A stretch of 64,000 nucleotides of DNA, from assembly GCA_021776475.1 (NCBI GenBank), contig JAJFFV010000006.1:930001-994000 (forward strand). The letters run 5' to 3'. Shown one piece after another: positions 25,422 to 36,238 of the stretch (the first letter of the stretch is position 1; each line of letters begins with the position of its first letter). This DNA is from Parvularculaceae bacterium. GTDB lineage: Bacteria > Pseudomonadota > Alphaproteobacteria > Caulobacterales > Parvularculaceae. The position numbers were made by a program, and so were the translations under genes. The notes under the pieces were generated by a model, which made no database searches, had not been told where the DNA came from, and saw only the letters and a list, made by a program, of their open reading frames with translations.

Positions 25422-27737
25422 ATGATGTCTAACGAACCGTCCCTTTCTGAACGCGCTATTGCGGCGACAGTGCCGCCAGACAATGAAAGTGCGCCATATC
25501 TCGAAGGACTGAATGCTGAACAAAAGCAGGCGGTGCTAAAAACCGAAGGTCCGGTTCTGGTGCTGGCAGGCGCCGGTACCGGCAAGACCCGCGCGCTTAC
25601 CACGCGGCTTGCCCACTTACTTGCGACCCGGCGTGCAGCGCCCTGGCAGATTCTCGCCGTTACCTTCACCAACAAAGCCGCCCGAGAAATGAAGAAAAGG
25701 GTTGGACACCTCATTGGGGATACTGTTGAGGGCATGCAATGGCTCGGCACGTTTCACTCGGTTGCGGCAAAAATCCTCAGAATACATGCAGAGCTAGTCG
25801 GTCTGAAACCCAGCTTTACGATCATTGATACCGACGATCAGATCAAGTTGTGTAAACAAGTAATTGAACTTTCCGGTCTCGATGAAAAGCGCTGGACCGG
25901 GCGTGTGCTTGCCGCTTTTGTTGACGACTGGAAAAATCGCGGCCTGACACCAGATCAGGTTCCCAAGAACGAAGCTCATTTCTTTGGTGCAGGCAAAGGA
26001 ATTGAACTCTACAATAATTATCAGGCACGGCTTGTAACACTAAATGCAGCGGACTTTGGTGACTTGCTCGTTCATAACCTGACGATATTCCAACAGCATA
26101 CTGATATTCTGGCAAAATATCAGCATAAGTTTAAGTATATGCTGGTCGATGAGTATCAGGACACAAACATCGCACAGTATCTCTGGCTGCGCCTCCTGGC
26201 CCAACAACACCGAAACATCTGTTGCGTTGGTGACGATGACCAGTCGATCTATGGCTGGCGCGGTGCTGAAGTCGCCAACATTCTGAAATTCGAGCATGAT
26301 TTTCCTGGTGCTGAGGTTATTCGAGTGGAGCAAAATTATCGCTCCACATCCCCAATCCTGGCAACCGCTTCGGGGCTTATTTCCGCAAACAAAGCGCGCC
26401 TTGGAAAGACTTTATGGACCAAACAAAAAGAAGGTGAAAAGGTTCAACTCCGCGGTGTTTGGGACGGTGAAGAAGAAGCGCGAACAATTACAGATGACAT
26501 CGAGACTGAACAGCGTAAGAAGCGTTCACTTTCTGATATGGCAGTTCTCGTGCGCGCTTCGTTTCTAATGCGGGCGTTTGAAGAGCGATTCAACATTGCC
26601 GGAATCGCGTATCAGGTTGTCGGCGGTCCACGATTTTACGAGCGTGAAGAAAACCGTGACGCCCTGGCCTATTTACGGCTCGTCCGCAATCGTGATGACG
26701 ATCTCTCCTTCGCGCGGGTTGTGAACAAACCCCGGCGCGGGATCGGCGACAAGGCCATCCAGATACTCGAGATCATGTCCCGTAAAACCGGGCTCTCAAT
26801 GGCTGCAGCAGGACGGGTCGCTCTTGAAACAGATGAAATGAAGGGTAAGGCTCGCTCCGGCTTACTCTCATTTTTGGACGCTCTTGATCGCTGGACCTAC
26901 AATGCAAAAGGGATGGATCCAGCAACATTAGCCGAAATCGTGTTGGATGAAAGTGGTTATACGGAATACTGGGAAAACTCTAACAGCCCAACAGCATCGA
27001 CCAAACTCGACAACTTGAAGGAACTCGTCAACGCCGCAAGTGAATTTGATACGCTCGAGGGGTACCTCGACCATGTTTCCCTGGTGTCTGAGCTAAATCA
27101 GGAATCCGGCGACGGTCACGTCTGGTTGATGACGCTCCACGCGGCCAAAGGGCTGGAGTGGCCAGTTGTCTTTCTGCCCGGCTGGGAAGAGGAAATTTTT
27201 CCATCCGCTCGCTCACTTGATGACAAAGGCAACGAAGGATTGGAAGAAGAACGTCGCTTGGGTTACGTGGGTATTACGCGGGCAATGGAAAGCTGCCGCA
27301 TTTCCTTTGCAGCTAACCGCATGATTTACGGGCGCTGGCAAAGCGCCATGCCGTCACGCTTCATTGATGAATTGCCCGAAGAACATGTTGTAGTCCTGTC
27401 AGAGCCTGGTCTTTATGGCGCCAAAGCATCCGATCTTGCGGCCTATTCTGACTTCACCGGGATGAAGATGGAAGAAGAAACCTATTATGACAATCCCGGC
27501 TGGCGCCGTGCCCGGCAAGCTAAGCAACATAGCGGCAAACCACCGTTGCTTGAAGGCAAGGCCGAACTTGTCGCAACCAGCGCCCCTGGTGCCAGCAAGT
27601 TTACTATAGGCGAGCGCGTGTTCCATCAAAAGTTCGGCTACGGAAAAGTCGCAAGGATAGAAGGCAACAAGCTGGAAGTCGATTTTGAAAAAGCTGGTTC
27701 CAAGAAAGTGATAGACAGCTTTCTTGAGCGACCGTAA
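25422..27737 (+). CDS. uvrD: ATP-dependent DNA helicase UvrD/PcrA
   Basis: Superfamily 1A 3'-5' helicase for excision repair and replication restart. Motifs in order: Q-motif LNAEQKQAV, Walker A VLAGAGTGKTRALTTR near residue 49, Ib TFTNKAAREMKKR, motif II VDEYQDTN, motif III VGDDDQSIYGWRGA, motif IV VRVEQNYRS-like, motif V TLHAAKGLEWPVVFLPGWEE and motif VI EERRLGYVGITRA. The C-terminal 45 residues (GERVFHQKFGYGKVARIEG) are the Tudor-like domain typical of PcrA/UvrD. At 771 residues it is complete. ATGs at 25422 and 25425 are equivalent. Confidence 0.95.
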   Translation: MMSNEPSLSERAIAATVPPDNESAPYLEGLNAEQKQAVLKTEGPVLVLAGAGTGKTRALTTRLAHLLATRRAAPWQILAVTFTNKAAREMKKRVGHLIGDTVEGMQWLGTFHSVAAKILRIHAELVGLKPSFTIIDTDDQIKLCKQVIELSGLDEKRWTGRVLAAFVDDWKNRGLTPDQVPKNEAHFFGAGKGIELYNNYQARLVTLNAADFGDLLVHNLTIFQQHTDILAKYQHKFKYMLVDEYQDTNIAQYLWLRLLAQQHRNICCVGDDDQSIYGWRGAEVANILKFEHDFPGAEVIRVEQNYRSTSPILATASGLISANKARLGKTLWTKQKEGEKVQLRGVWDGEEEARTITDDIETEQRKKRSLSDMAVLVRASFLMRAFEERFNIAGIAYQVVGGPRFYEREENRDALAYLRLVRNRDDDLSFARVVNKPRRGIGDKAIQILEIMSRKTGLSMAAAGRVALETDEMKGKARSGLLSFLDALDRWTYNAKGMDPATLAEIVLDESGYTEYWENSNSPTASTKLDNLKELVNAASEFDTLEGYLDHVSLVSELNQESGDGHVWLMTLHAAKGLEWPVVFLPGWEEEIFPSARSLDDKGNEGLEEERRLGYVGITRAMESCRISFAANRMIYGRWQSAMPSRFIDELPEEHVVVLSEPGLYGAKASDLAAYSDFTGMKMEEETYYDNPGWRRARQAKQHSGKPPLLEGKAELVATSAPGASKFTIGERVFHQKFGYGKVARIEGNKLEVDFEKAGSKKVIDSFLERP

Positions 27738-27857
27738 TTTCCCAACAACTGCAACCATTTACACCCTATGCAGCTCGGTCTTGTGAGATGCCAAAAATGC
27801 GGTAGGCTGTCTTCAGAAAGAGTTTAGCATACCAAATATTCTTCAGGAGTGAAGACT

Positions 27858-29813
27858 ATGTCCGTACATGACAGCGATTCCAATATTATACTGGTTGATA
27901 CCACTATCGAGGAAACAGCCCACATCACGGCTACAAAGTACGATGAAATGTATCGTCGCTCGATCGACGACCCTGACGGTTTCTGGGGTGATATCGGCAA
28001 GCGGCTCGACTGGATCAAACCCTATACCAAAGTCCGTGATTTTTCTTTTGACGCTGACGATCTGCACATCAGATGGTACGAAGATGGCGAGCTGAATGTC
28101 TCTGTAAATTGTGTTGACCGGCATCTAAAAAAACGCGCCAACCAAACCGCGATTATCTGGGAAGGTGACGATCCAGCCGTTTCCAAACACATCACGTATG
28201 CCGAACTACATGAACAAGTCTGCCGTATGGCGAACGTGTTGAAGGCGCGCGGTGTCAGCAAGGGCGACCGGGTTATTCTCTATATGCCTATGATACCGGA
28301 AGCGGCATATGCGATGCTAGCATGTGCTCGGATAGGTGCAGTACATTCGGTCGTTTTTGGAGGGTTTTCACCGGAAGCACTCGCGTCGCGTATTGAGGAT
28401 TGCGGGGCATCCTGCATAATTACCGCCGACGAATCCGTGCGCGGTAGCAAATCTCTACCGTTGAAAGCCAACGTGGATGCAGCTCTTGTTAGCCGGGCCA
28501 ATCTTGTTCGCACAGTTCTCGTCTGGCCTCACACGAGGGGTAACGTGAATTTTGAATCTGGTCGCGATATCTGGCTGGATGAAGCAATGGATGATGTTCA
28601 TCCGGAGTGCGAACCGGAGGTTATAAACGCCGAAGACCCGCTGTTTATTCTCTACACATCAGGGTCCACTGGGAAGCCAAAAGGCGTTATGCACACAAGT
28701 GGCGGCTATCTGACCTACGCTTCTTTTACCCATGAGGTTATATTCGACTATCACGACGGAGATATCTATTGGTGTACAGCGGATGTTGGCTGGGTGACGG
28801 GTCACACCTATATTGTCTATGGACCGCTTTCCAATGGCGCTACTACACTGATGTTTGAAGGTGTACCCACCTGGCCAGACGCGGGGCGATGCTGGCAAGT
28901 TGTCGCCAAGCACAAAGTCAACATCTTCTACACGGCACCTACTGCTATCCGGGCGTTGATGCGCGAAGGCGATGATTTTGTCACCCGTCACGACCGGTCT
29001 TCACTGCGCATTCTTGGAACCGTAGGAGAACCCATTAATCCCGAAGCGTGGAATTGGTATCACCGCGTTGTAGGCGAGAAAAGATGTCCGATCGTGGATA
29101 CCTGGTGGCAGACCGAAACGGGCGGGATCCTGATTAGCCCCCTTCCTGGTGCGACGGACCTGAAACCTGGCTCCGCAACGCGGCCCTTTTTTGGTGTGCA
29201 GCCTGATCTGGTGGATGCAGAGGGCAACTTCCTGACGGGCGATGCTGAAGGCAATCTCGTTGTGAAAACATCATGGCCGGGCCAGATGCGTACGGTCTAT
29301 GGGGATCACCAGCGCTTCGTTGATACATATTTCAAAACCTATCCCGGGCTTTATTTCACTGGCGATGGCGCCCGGCGCGACAAGGACGGATACTACTGGA
29401 TCACTGGTCGTGTTGATGATGTGCTGAACGTCTCCGGTCACCGTATGGGAACCGCAGAGATTGAAAGTGCTTTGGTCGCTCACAAGGATGTGGCGGAGGC
29501 GGCAGTTGTCGGCGTGCCACATGACGTGAAGGGTCAGGGCATCTACGCGTACGTGATACTCAATGCCGGCGTAAAAACCTCGGATGGGCTGGTTCAGGAG
29601 CTTGTTGGTCAGGTCCGGAAGGAAATCGGGCCAATTGCGAAGCCCGACTTCATTCAGGTTACGCCGGGTCTGCCAAAAACGCGTTCGGGCAAAATCATGC
29701 GGCGGATTTTGCGCAAGATTGCCGAAAATGATTTCGGCAATCTGGGTGATACATCGACCCTCGCAGAACCGGCTGTTGTGGATGCGCTGATCGAAGGCCG
29801 GGTAAACCGCTAG
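27858..29813 (+). CDS. acs: Acetyl-CoA synthetase (AMP-forming)
   Basis: Activates acetate to acetyl-CoA through acetyl-AMP. The adenylation core has [18 protein letters not shown] (P-loop), [76 protein letters not shown] and the C-terminal [15 protein letters not shown], whose lysine is the regulatory acetylation site. AGGAG eight bases before ATG 27858 sets the start; 651 residues is the usual length. Its stop overlaps the stop of the convergent esterase gene by four bases. Confidence 0.96.
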   Translation: MSVHDSDSNIILVDTTIEETAHITATKYDEMYRRSIDDPDGFWGDIGKRLDWIKPYTKVRDFSFDADDLHIRWYEDGELNVSVNCVDRHLKKRANQTAIIWEGDDPAVSKHITYAELHEQVCRMANVLKARGVSKGDRVILYMPMIPEAAYAMLACARIGAVHSVVFGGFSPEALASRIEDCGASCIITADESVRGSKSLPLKANVDAALVSRANLVRTVLVWPHTRGNVNFESGRDIWLDEAMDDVHPECEPEVINAEDPLFILYTSGSTGKPKGVMHTSGGYLTYASFTHEVIFDYHDGDIYWCTADVGWVTGHTYIVYGPLSNGATTLMFEGVPTWPDAGRCWQVVAKHKVNIFYTAPTAIRALMREGDDFVTRHDRSSLRILGTVGEPINPEAWNWYHRVVGEKRCPIVDTWWQTETGGILISPLPGATDLKPGSATRPFFGVQPDLVDAEGNFLTGDAEGNLVVKTSWPGQMRTVYGDHQRFVDTYFKTYPGLYFTGDGARRDKDGYYWITGRVDDVLNVSGHRMGTAEIESALVAHKDVAEAAVVGVPHDVKGQGIYAYVILNAGVKTSDGLVQELVGQVRKEIGPIAKPDFIQVTPGLPKTRSGKIMRRILRKIAENDFGNLGDTSTLAEPAVVDALIEGRVNR

Positions 29814-30871
29814 ACTGAATCAAGGCGGTCCTTGACCCACATAAGGTCCTCATCCAGCGCTTTCCTTGCCGCTGGAATAATCGAGAACATGTTCGTGTAT
29901 CCGTGGGCCAGACCTTTAGCCGTGCGGACGTCAAGATCAATGCCTAACGGTTTGACTTTCTCCGCGAAAGCTCGCGACTGATCTGACAGGGGGTCATATT
30001 CCGCAATACGTAGTAGAGTGGCTGGCAATTTGTCGAGATGTGGAAGGAATATCGGCGATATCATCGGATCAGACCTGTTCTCGTCATTCTGAAGAAAGCA
30101 GTTAGTGAACCAGTCCATCAACTCCTTGGTGAGCCCGAAACCAATACCGTAATCATCCTCTGACGGATATTTTCGGCTATAGTCCAGGACCGGGAACAGA
30201 GGCCAAAGACTGTCTATCGCAACACCGGCGACAACCGCTTCGTGACTCGCCACGACAGTCAACATACCACCGGCGCTGTCGCCCCCGATTGTGACTTTGT
30301 TCGGGTCAAAGTCTAACCTATCAGCCAGTTCCGGCAATGCTTTGGCCGTCGCAACTACATCATCGACCGGTACCGGAAAGGGATGTTCCGGTGCGAGACG
30401 GTATTCAAAAAACAAAAGTTTCGCACCGATCTTCTCACAAACGTATCTATTGAACAGATCATAGGTGTCAATATCGCCAATCGTGAAGCCACCGCCATGA
30501 ATGTACAAAAGCACACCATCTGATGTCTTTTGTCGCGGCACATATAACCGCGCTTTCAAATCTCCGGCTGCTCCCGGCACTGTGGTGTCAGCTACGTCAA
30601 CCTTTGCCTTTCGGCCTCCATAAGCACCGATATGATAAAAGTGCCTGTAGCCGGAACGCGCGGCGTCCGGCCCAAACTCTCGCCCAAGGTCATCCAACGA
30701 CGGACGTTTACGCAGCTCCAGCGCGGCAAATGCTGTTCTAGTGTGTTGATCCAATGCGGATCCACGAACGCAGATAGGTGTTTCCTTGAAAATTTTCATC
30801 CGTAGGGATTCCGGCAACGCCAGAATAAACTTCAGCATTAAATATTCTGTAGCAACGCTTCCGTTGGTCAT
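29810..30871 (-). CDS. Alpha/beta hydrolase (HSL-type esterase)
   Basis: Carboxylesterase of the hormone-sensitive-lipase family. It shows the oxyanion-hole motif [11 protein letters not shown], the nucleophile elbow GGDSAGGML, the Asp region [10 protein letters not shown] and the His in [10 protein letters not shown]. The 353-residue length fits. A longer frame to 31177 runs antiparallel-free through the monooxygenase gene and is discarded; ATG at 30871 has AGGGAT eight bases upstream. It begins four bases after the monooxygenase stop, so the pair is an operon, fitting hydrolysis of the ester made by that enzyme (inference). Confidence 0.9.
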   Translation of the reverse strand: MTNGSVATEYLMLKFILALPESLRMKIFKETPICVRGSALDQHTRTAFAALELRKRPSLDDLGREFGPDAARSGYRHFYHIGAYGGRKAKVDVADTTVPGAAGDLKARLYVPRQKTSDGVLLYIHGGGFTIGDIDTYDLFNRYVCEKIGAKLLFFEYRLAPEHPFPVPVDDVVATAKALPELADRLDFDPNKVTIGGDSAGGMLTVVASHEAVVAGVAIDSLWPLFPVLDYSRKYPSEDDYGIGFGLTKELMDWFTNCFLQNDENRSDPMISPIFLPHLDKLPATLLRIAEYDPLSDQSRAFAEKVKPLGIDLDVRTAKGLAHGYTNMFSIIPAARKALDEDLMWVKDRLDSV

Positions 30872-30875
30872 TTTC

Positions 30876-32366
30876 TTATCCCTCAGCTTTGCTTGCTGGA
30901 TTTGAAAATTCAAATGCGTCGAAGGGCAAAGCAGCAAGTTCACGCTTAAACCGAAATGTGTAATCGGGCCAAAGAGTGACGTTCTTTCCGCTGGCCGTTT
31001 GATACCAGCTTGAACAACCACCGCGTTGCCAAACAGAATGTGCCAAACGGTCCTGAACGGTTTTATTAAACTCTGTTTGCGCGGTCCCTTTGATGTGCAC
31101 GGTGTTTTTTCCTTGCGCCTTTGCCGCATTGAGAATGCGATAAATTCCCTCGACCTGCGCTTCGGCCATGTAAACAACTGAGTTGTGCCCTAATCCAGTA
31201 TTCGGGCCCAGCAGCATGAACAAGTTGGGGTAGCCATTCATGCAGGCGCCATAATATGCGGCCGGCCCATCTCTGGCCCATTCCCGATGTAGCTCTTGTT
31301 CTCGTGTTCCATAAACCGCGATCTCTGGCATTGGCTCGGTGGCGCGAAAACCCGTTCCCAGAATAATGATGTCTACATCAATTTTGCGACCGTCTGTTGT
31401 TATGATGCCGTCGGAGACGATTTTTTCGATCCCTCCGGTTTCAACATCGGTCGTCTCAAGCGCCATCGCGGGATAATACTCCGTCGAAAGCAATATCCGT
31501 TTGCAGCCAAAGCGAAACTTGGGGGTCAGTTTTTCGCGCAGGACTGGGTCTTTTACCTGTTTCCGCAGGTTCCATTTGCTCAGCCATTCATAGATTTTGA
31601 GAACGCGAGGATGGCGCACGAAGCCTATGGCCCGCATCTCCAAACGTCCATAAAGCCAGCGCCGCAGAGTTCTGACCAGGCCCGGCCGTTGCCGAAACCA
31701 TTTTTTTTCGCGATCAGAAAATTTTTTTTCGTCGCGCGGGATAACCCATGACGCAGTTCGCTGAAAAACCGTCAAGCGGGCAACCTTGTCGGCGATTTCA
31801 GGGATGAATTGTATCGCGCTAGCGCCTGTTCCGATCACGGCCACTCTTTTTTCTGTCAGATCAACATCGTGGCGCCATTCCGCCGAATGGAACATCACAC
31901 CTTCAAACTCCTCCCTTCCACTGATTTTCGGGAAGGCCGGAGTTGCCAGGGGGCCAGGGGCCGCAATGACATACCGAGCCGTTAAAACGCCACCTTCTGC
32001 AGTCTTTGCACGCCATATGTGTTGCTCTTTGCAATAGCGCAGCTCATTAACAGCTTCATTGTAGCGCAGGTGCTCATAGAGATGATATTTGTCCGCAACC
32101 TCCTCAAGATATTCAAGCAGCTCCTGCTGGCGGGCAAAAAGATGTGTCCAGTCCGGCTTTTGTTCAAATGAGTACGAATACACATGTGCTGGAACATCGC
32201 AGGCGCAACCGGGATATGTATTAGCGCGCCAGGTTCCGCCAAGCCCGGCGGCCCGCTCATAGATCAGGAAATCATCCTCGCTTGATTGTTTTAATTTCCA
32301 CGCCATTGCGAGGCCCGAAAATCCGGCACCAATGATCAGATATTCTGTATCAACACGAATACTCAT
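30876..32366 (-). CDS. Baeyer-Villiger-type flavin monooxygenase
   Basis: FAD- and NADPH-dependent enzyme that inserts oxygen next to a ketone to give an ester or lactone. The N-terminal FAD Rossmann motif is GAGFSGLAMAWKL. The BVMO signature FxGxxxHxxxW is present as FEGVMFHSAEWRHD, followed by the NADPH Rossmann motif GTGASAIQFIPE. The second BVMO motif LGTGFRATEP and the glycine-rich LLGPNTGLGH are also present. Length 496 residues. The ketone substrate is unknown. The downstream esterase and the nearby acetyl-CoA synthetase suggest a route for methyl-ketone-like substrates (inference). Confidence 0.93.
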   Translation of the reverse strand: MSIRVDTEYLIIGAGFSGLAMAWKLKQSSEDDFLIYERAAGLGGTWRANTYPGCACDVPAHVYSYSFEQKPDWTHLFARQQELLEYLEEVADKYHLYEHLRYNEAVNELRYCKEQHIWRAKTAEGGVLTARYVIAAPGPLATPAFPKISGREEFEGVMFHSAEWRHDVDLTEKRVAVIGTGASAIQFIPEIADKVARLTVFQRTASWVIPRDEKKFSDREKKWFRQRPGLVRTLRRWLYGRLEMRAIGFVRHPRVLKIYEWLSKWNLRKQVKDPVLREKLTPKFRFGCKRILLSTEYYPAMALETTDVETGGIEKIVSDGIITTDGRKIDVDIIILGTGFRATEPMPEIAVYGTREQELHREWARDGPAAYYGACMNGYPNLFMLLGPNTGLGHNSVVYMAEAQVEGIYRILNAAKAQGKNTVHIKGTAQTEFNKTVQDRLAHSVWQRGGCSSWYQTASGKNVTLWPDYTFRFKRELAALPFDAFEFSNPASKAEG

Positions 32367-32557
32367 TGCTTCTCTTAAAACCTAAATTTCTCGCGGCGTA
32401 TTGCAATGAAATCACCAAAGCACTTTTTGAAGATTAGAGGTAGTAATCAAGAACGGCGAAAGATAAAATTTGAACTGATTTCGGGCCGGCGGTTGAATTA
32501 CCAGATCCCGAGCAAATCTGAGTCCTCTGCCGGGGGCAAAGCCAAACCGAAAATGAA

Positions 32558-32633
32558 TGGTGGGCGATGAGAGACTCGAACTCCCGGCATCTTCGGTGTA
32601 AACGAAGCGCTCTACCAACTGAGCTAATCGCCC
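32558..32633 (-). tRNA. tRNA-Val (anticodon TAC)
   Basis: 76-base minus-strand cloverleaf with encoded CCA: acceptor GGGCGAT with ATCGCCC, D-arm TAGCTCAGTTGGTAGAGC, anticodon loop TTTACAC (TAC), T-arm GGGAGTTCGAGTCTCTC. Its position after the HU gene is common in alphaproteobacteria. Confidence 0.98.
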
Positions 32634-32669
32634 TTTTCTCGATCCGTCTCGAGAGGAGCGGAAACTGTT

Positions 32670-32708
32670 AGCGCAGCAATTCTGCTTCGGCAAGCGGAAT
32701 GCTGCGCT
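32670..32708 (-). terminator. Hairpin between hup and tRNA-Val
   Basis: AGCGCAGCA at 32670-32678 pairs with TGCTGCGCT at 32700-32708, with further pairing of AATTC/GAAT inside. It lies 20 bases after the hup stop. A long T run is missing, so it may be a terminator of low efficiency or a processing site. Confidence 0.45.
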
Positions 32709-32727
32709 TTCGTTTTGTAATCTGAAA

Positions 32728-33000
32728 TTAATTAAGCGCGTCTTTGAGGCCTTTGCCAGCTGAAAATTTTGGTTGAATTGACGCCTTGATCTGGATCTTT
32801 TCGCCGGTCCGTGGATTACGTCCTTCACGTGCTTTTCGTTTCGCTGCAGAAAAAGTACCAAAACCGACCAAGCGGACATCATCGCCCTTTTTCAAGCTTT
32901 CCGTGATGGCATCAAATACAGCGTCGACCGCGCTACCCGCATCTGTTTTGCTCATATCGGCCAAATCTGCCACTCGATCTATAAATTCACTTTTGTTCAT
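32728..33000 (-). CDS. hup: DNA-binding protein HU
   Basis: Small histone-like nucleoid protein that bends and compacts DNA as a dimer. The 90-residue sequence starts [20 protein letters not shown] and has the DNA-arm segment [28 protein letters not shown], including the conserved RNPxTG. It lies on the same strand downstream of lon, as usual for this class, but here a chorismate mutase gene sits between them. Confidence 0.96.
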   Translation of the reverse strand: MNKSEFIDRVADLADMSKTDAGSAVDAVFDAITESLKKGDDVRLVGFGTFSAAKRKAREGRNPRTGEKIQIKASIQPKFSAGKGLKDALN

Positions 33001-33144
33001 TTGCTTCCCCTTTCCCGTGGAAGTTTCTCGTGATTACCCTGTGCAATATGAACTGTGCGCGTGATCCGTCAAATCGCTGAAAGTGCGCTAGTGGAAAATT
33101 ATTCAGAATATGTCGTAACCGATTGATATATATATGATATTTTA

Positions 33145-33483
33145 TCACGAATTGCGAAGATCGCGCCACACTTCGCCCTCGAATTCAATGCATTTTTCAA
33201 TCAAAACGCGCCAAACAGGTTCAGCGATTCGTTTTGAGAGGCCGTATTTTGGGGCTTCTGCCAGTACATTCTCAACAACTTGCTCGATCCTCCACGGCAC
33301 CCTGACGTCAGATTCTGCCGGTTTTATGCGCGCCGCGGCTTCCATGTAGCCTTGGCGGATCGCCAATAATTCGACCAATTGGCGATCGAGAGCATCAACA
33401 CCGGCTCTGACCTCCTCCATAGTTTCACACTGATTTGGCGCCGCAACGCGTTCATTTTTTTTTGTCATCGCAGCCTGATACAT
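33145..33483 (-). CDS. Chorismate mutase type II (AroQ/PchB-like)
   Basis: Helical enzyme of the AroQ class, converting chorismate to prephenate, or isochorismate to salicylate plus pyruvate in the PchB subgroup. The 112-residue protein carries MEEVRAGVDALDRQLVELLAIRQGY, then ARIKPAESDVRVPWRIEQVVENV with the conserved K and R positions, and the C-terminal EPVWRVLIEKCIEFE. The PchB-like VRxxxR spacing makes isochorismate-pyruvate lyase possible. Start at 33483 or at 33468 (MTKKNERV). It lies between lon and hup on the same strand. Confidence 0.85.
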   Translation of the reverse strand: MYQAAMTKKNERVAAPNQCETMEEVRAGVDALDRQLVELLAIRQGYMEAAARIKPAESDVRVPWRIEQVVENVLAEAPKYGLSKRIAEPVWRVLIEKCIEFEGEVWRDLRNS

Positions 33484-33508
33484 GAACTTTTTCTCATACT
33501 CAAACAGT

Positions 33509-33537
33509 CAAAAACCGGCCGTGAAAGGCCGGTTTTC
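33509..33537 (-). terminator. Terminator downstream of lon
   Basis: CCGGCC-GTGAAA-GGCCGG forms a stable hairpin (33515-33532). Runs of A and T flank both sides, so it can act in both directions. It directly follows the lon stop codon in the transcribed direction. Confidence 0.85.
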
Positions 33538-35940
33538 TTAATGTGTGATGGGTTGTCCGGAACTTTCCTTGCCAGAGGCAACGGCGGCCGCTTTTAGTAA
33601 CTCCTCTTCCTCATTCCACTCGATTGGTGTCAATTTTCCAACCAAGGCGTGGCTGAGGACATCATCGAGCGTTCGCACAGGTATTATTTCGAGGACATCT
33701 TTCACATTTGCCGGAATATCCGCGAGATCTTTCTCATTTTCTTCGGGAATCAGAACGGTTTTAGTACCCGCCCGAAGCGCCGCCAGAAGTTTTTCTTTAA
33801 GCCCGCCGATCGCCAGGACACGACCGCGCAAGGAAATCTCGCCCGTCATCGCAATGTCCCGTCGAATGGGGTTACCAGTGAGCACAGAAACGATGACAGT
33901 CGCCATGGCGACGCCAGCGGATGGGCCATCTTTCGGAGTTGCACCTTCCGGGACGTGAATATGGATATCGGTTTTGTCAAAAACCGTCGGTTTCACGCCG
34001 AACTCTGCTGCCCGTGAGCGAACATATGATGCCGCTGCAGAAACCGACTCCTTCATCACTTCCTTAAGATTACCAGTCGGTGTCATCCGACCTTTTCCGG
34101 GCATTTTGACGGCTTCAATTTTCAGAATGTCACCTCCGACCGACGTCCAGGCAAGACCTGTGACAACGCCGATGAGGTCTTCGCCGTCAAGTTCGCCAAA
34201 CCTATATTTCATGATGCCGGCATAGTCGTTGAGGTTATCATCGGCGACGGAAATTTTTTCTGATTTGTGCTGCTCGATTTCACGGACAGCTTTTCTGATC
34301 AGATTGGCCAGCTCACGTTCAAGGTTTCTAACCCCGGCTTCGCGCGTGTAATTACGGATCAACGATGATAGTCCGTCATCAGTGATCTCCCACTCGTTGT
34401 CACTCATACCGTGGTTTTCGAGTTGCTTTGGAATCAAGTGGCGCTTGGCTATCTCTTTTTTCTCATCTTCCGTGTAACCCGGGATACGAATGATCTCCAT
34501 CCGATCAAGGAGCGGTTGCGGCATGTCGAGGGAATTCGCCGTCGTAACGAACATCACATCTGAAAGGTCATAATCGACTTCGAGGTAGTGATCGCTGAAC
34601 GTCGAGTTCTGCTCGGGATCGAGAACCTCAAGCAAGGCAGAAGCCGGATCTCCGCGGAAATCGTGGCCCATCTTATCTATCTCATCCATGAGAAAGAGCG
34701 GATTGGATTTTTTTGATTTTTTCATCGACTGGATGATTTTGCCCGGCATCGAGCCGATATAGGTCCGACGATGCCCTCTGATCTCCGCTTCATCGCGCAC
34801 GCCGCCGAGCGACACCCGGACGAACTCGCGGCCAGTTGCCTTGGCAATCGACTTGCCTAGTGAAGTCTTACCGACGCCTGGTGGCCCGACAAGGCACAGG
34901 ATCGGCCCTTTTAGTTTGTTGGTGCGCTTTTGCACAGCAAGATACTCAAGGATGCGCTCTTTGACCTTCTCAAGACCGTAGTGATCGACGTCGAGCAATT
35001 CCTCAGCCTTCTCAAGGTCGTTCTTGATTTTGCCTTTGGTGCCCCACGGAATTGACAGGAGCCAGTCGAGGTAGTTTCGAACCACGGTCGACTCGGCCGA
35101 CATCGGTGACATCTGGCGTAATTTTTTTAACTCGCCCTCGGCCTTTGTTTTGGCTTCCTTGGAGAGTTTTGTTTTGGAAATTTTTTCTTCGATCTCGCTG
35201 ACTTCGTCACGGGCGTCTTCGCCCTCACCGAGTTCTTTTTGGATCGCCTTCATCTGCTCGTTGAGGTAATATTCGCGCTGGGTTTTTTCCATCTGCCGTT
35301 TGACACGGTTGCGTATTTTTTTCTCAACCTGCAGGACGCTCATCTCGCCTTCCATGAGGGAATAAACGGCTTCGAGCCGATCCGTGACTTTCACGACTTC
35401 GAGAAGTTCCTGCTTTTCAGAAATTTTTATGTTGAGATGTGACGCGACAGTATCTGCCAGCTTCGAAGGGTCTTCAATTTGGCTGACTGCGACAATTACC
35501 TCAGGCGACACACGTTTGTTGAGTTTCACGTAGGATTCAAACTGGGTGTTGACCGAGCGGGCAAGCGCTTCAACTTCGGCAGGATCAACCTCCTGTTCAT
35601 CGAGGAGCAGCGCTTCAGCTTCAAAGAACTCTTCATTTTCCATGTATCTGACAATCGATGCCCGTTGGGCACCTTCTACCAAGACCTTTACAGTGCCGTC
35701 CGGCAGCTTCAATAGCTGCAACACTTTTGCAAGAACGCCAACGCTATAGATATCGTCCGTTTTCGGATCGTCATTGCTGGCATCCTTCTGCGCGACCAGG
35801 AGAATTTCCTTCTCCGCCGTCATCACATTCTCGAGCGCTTTGACGGACCTCTCCCGACCAACAAACAACGGCACGATCATATGCGGGAAAACCACAATGT
35901 CGCGCAGGGGGAGTACTGGGTACGATTTCATGTCAGACAT
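33538..35940 (-). CDS. lon: ATP-dependent protease Lon
   Basis: Cytoplasmic AAA+ serine protease that removes misfolded and regulatory proteins. The N-terminal substrate domain starts [24 protein letters not shown]. The AAA module has Walker [15 protein letters not shown] and Walker [13 protein letters not shown]. The protease domain has the Ser-Lys dyad in [11 protein letters not shown] and [14 protein letters not shown]. Length 800 is normal. TAGGAG precedes the ATG. It lies downstream of clpX on the same strand, the classic clpP-clpX-lon order. Confidence 0.97.
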   Translation of the reverse strand: MSDMKSYPVLPLRDIVVFPHMIVPLFVGRERSVKALENVMTAEKEILLVAQKDASNDDPKTDDIYSVGVLAKVLQLLKLPDGTVKVLVEGAQRASIVRYMENEEFFEAEALLLDEQEVDPAEVEALARSVNTQFESYVKLNKRVSPEVIVAVSQIEDPSKLADTVASHLNIKISEKQELLEVVKVTDRLEAVYSLMEGEMSVLQVEKKIRNRVKRQMEKTQREYYLNEQMKAIQKELGEGEDARDEVSEIEEKISKTKLSKEAKTKAEGELKKLRQMSPMSAESTVVRNYLDWLLSIPWGTKGKIKNDLEKAEELLDVDHYGLEKVKERILEYLAVQKRTNKLKGPILCLVGPPGVGKTSLGKSIAKATGREFVRVSLGGVRDEAEIRGHRRTYIGSMPGKIIQSMKKSKKSNPLFLMDEIDKMGHDFRGDPASALLEVLDPEQNSTFSDHYLEVDYDLSDVMFVTTANSLDMPQPLLDRMEIIRIPGYTEDEKKEIAKRHLIPKQLENHGMSDNEWEITDDGLSSLIRNYTREAGVRNLERELANLIRKAVREIEQHKSEKISVADDNLNDYAGIMKYRFGELDGEDLIGVVTGLAWTSVGGDILKIEAVKMPGKGRMTPTGNLKEVMKESVSAAASYVRSRAAEFGVKPTVFDKTDIHIHVPEGATPKDGPSAGVAMATVIVSVLTGNPIRRDIAMTGEISLRGRVLAIGGLKEKLLAALRAGTKTVLIPEENEKDLADIPANVKDVLEIIPVRTLDDVLSHALVGKLTPIEWNEEEELLKAAAVASGKESSGQPITH

Positions 35941-36238
35941 ATTAACTCCTAAACGGCAGCCTTTGGCGCCGGGCCTTCAACGGAAGCACCCCGCAATTTG
36001 GTTAGTGTCGCCCGGATAGAAAAGCCCCTTATTGAGCCTGTGGAAAGATCTGCTATTGCGGCTTTCCGAGCCATCTGAGTGATTTGGGTGCTACTAACGG
36101 AATTACAAGTTACTTGATGCTGTACTGTTAACAAGCTCAAGCGTTATTGCCTAAAATACGGTTAAAGTTCAGATAGTTATGTCCATAGCGGCGCTGTGGA
36201 GAACGAACCTGTTTTTCGGGAAACGACCAGAAGACCAC
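35941..36238. other. clpX-lon intergenic region with a 41-codon frame
   Basis: On the minus strand ATG 36074 opens 41 codons (MARKAAIADL to GPAPKAAV) whose TAG stop is part of the lon ribosome site TAGGAG. No ribosome site is seen before it. It could be a coupled leader peptide or chance. The region probably holds a lon promoter. Confidence 0.25.

Noticed and set aside
30872-31177. Longer start of the esterase gene
   Set aside because: It lies wholly inside the monooxygenase gene on the same strand in another frame and has no family similarity.
32412-32882. 156-codon minus-strand frame over hup and tRNA-Val
   Set aside because: It crosses the tRNA and the HU gene in a different frame; a shadow.
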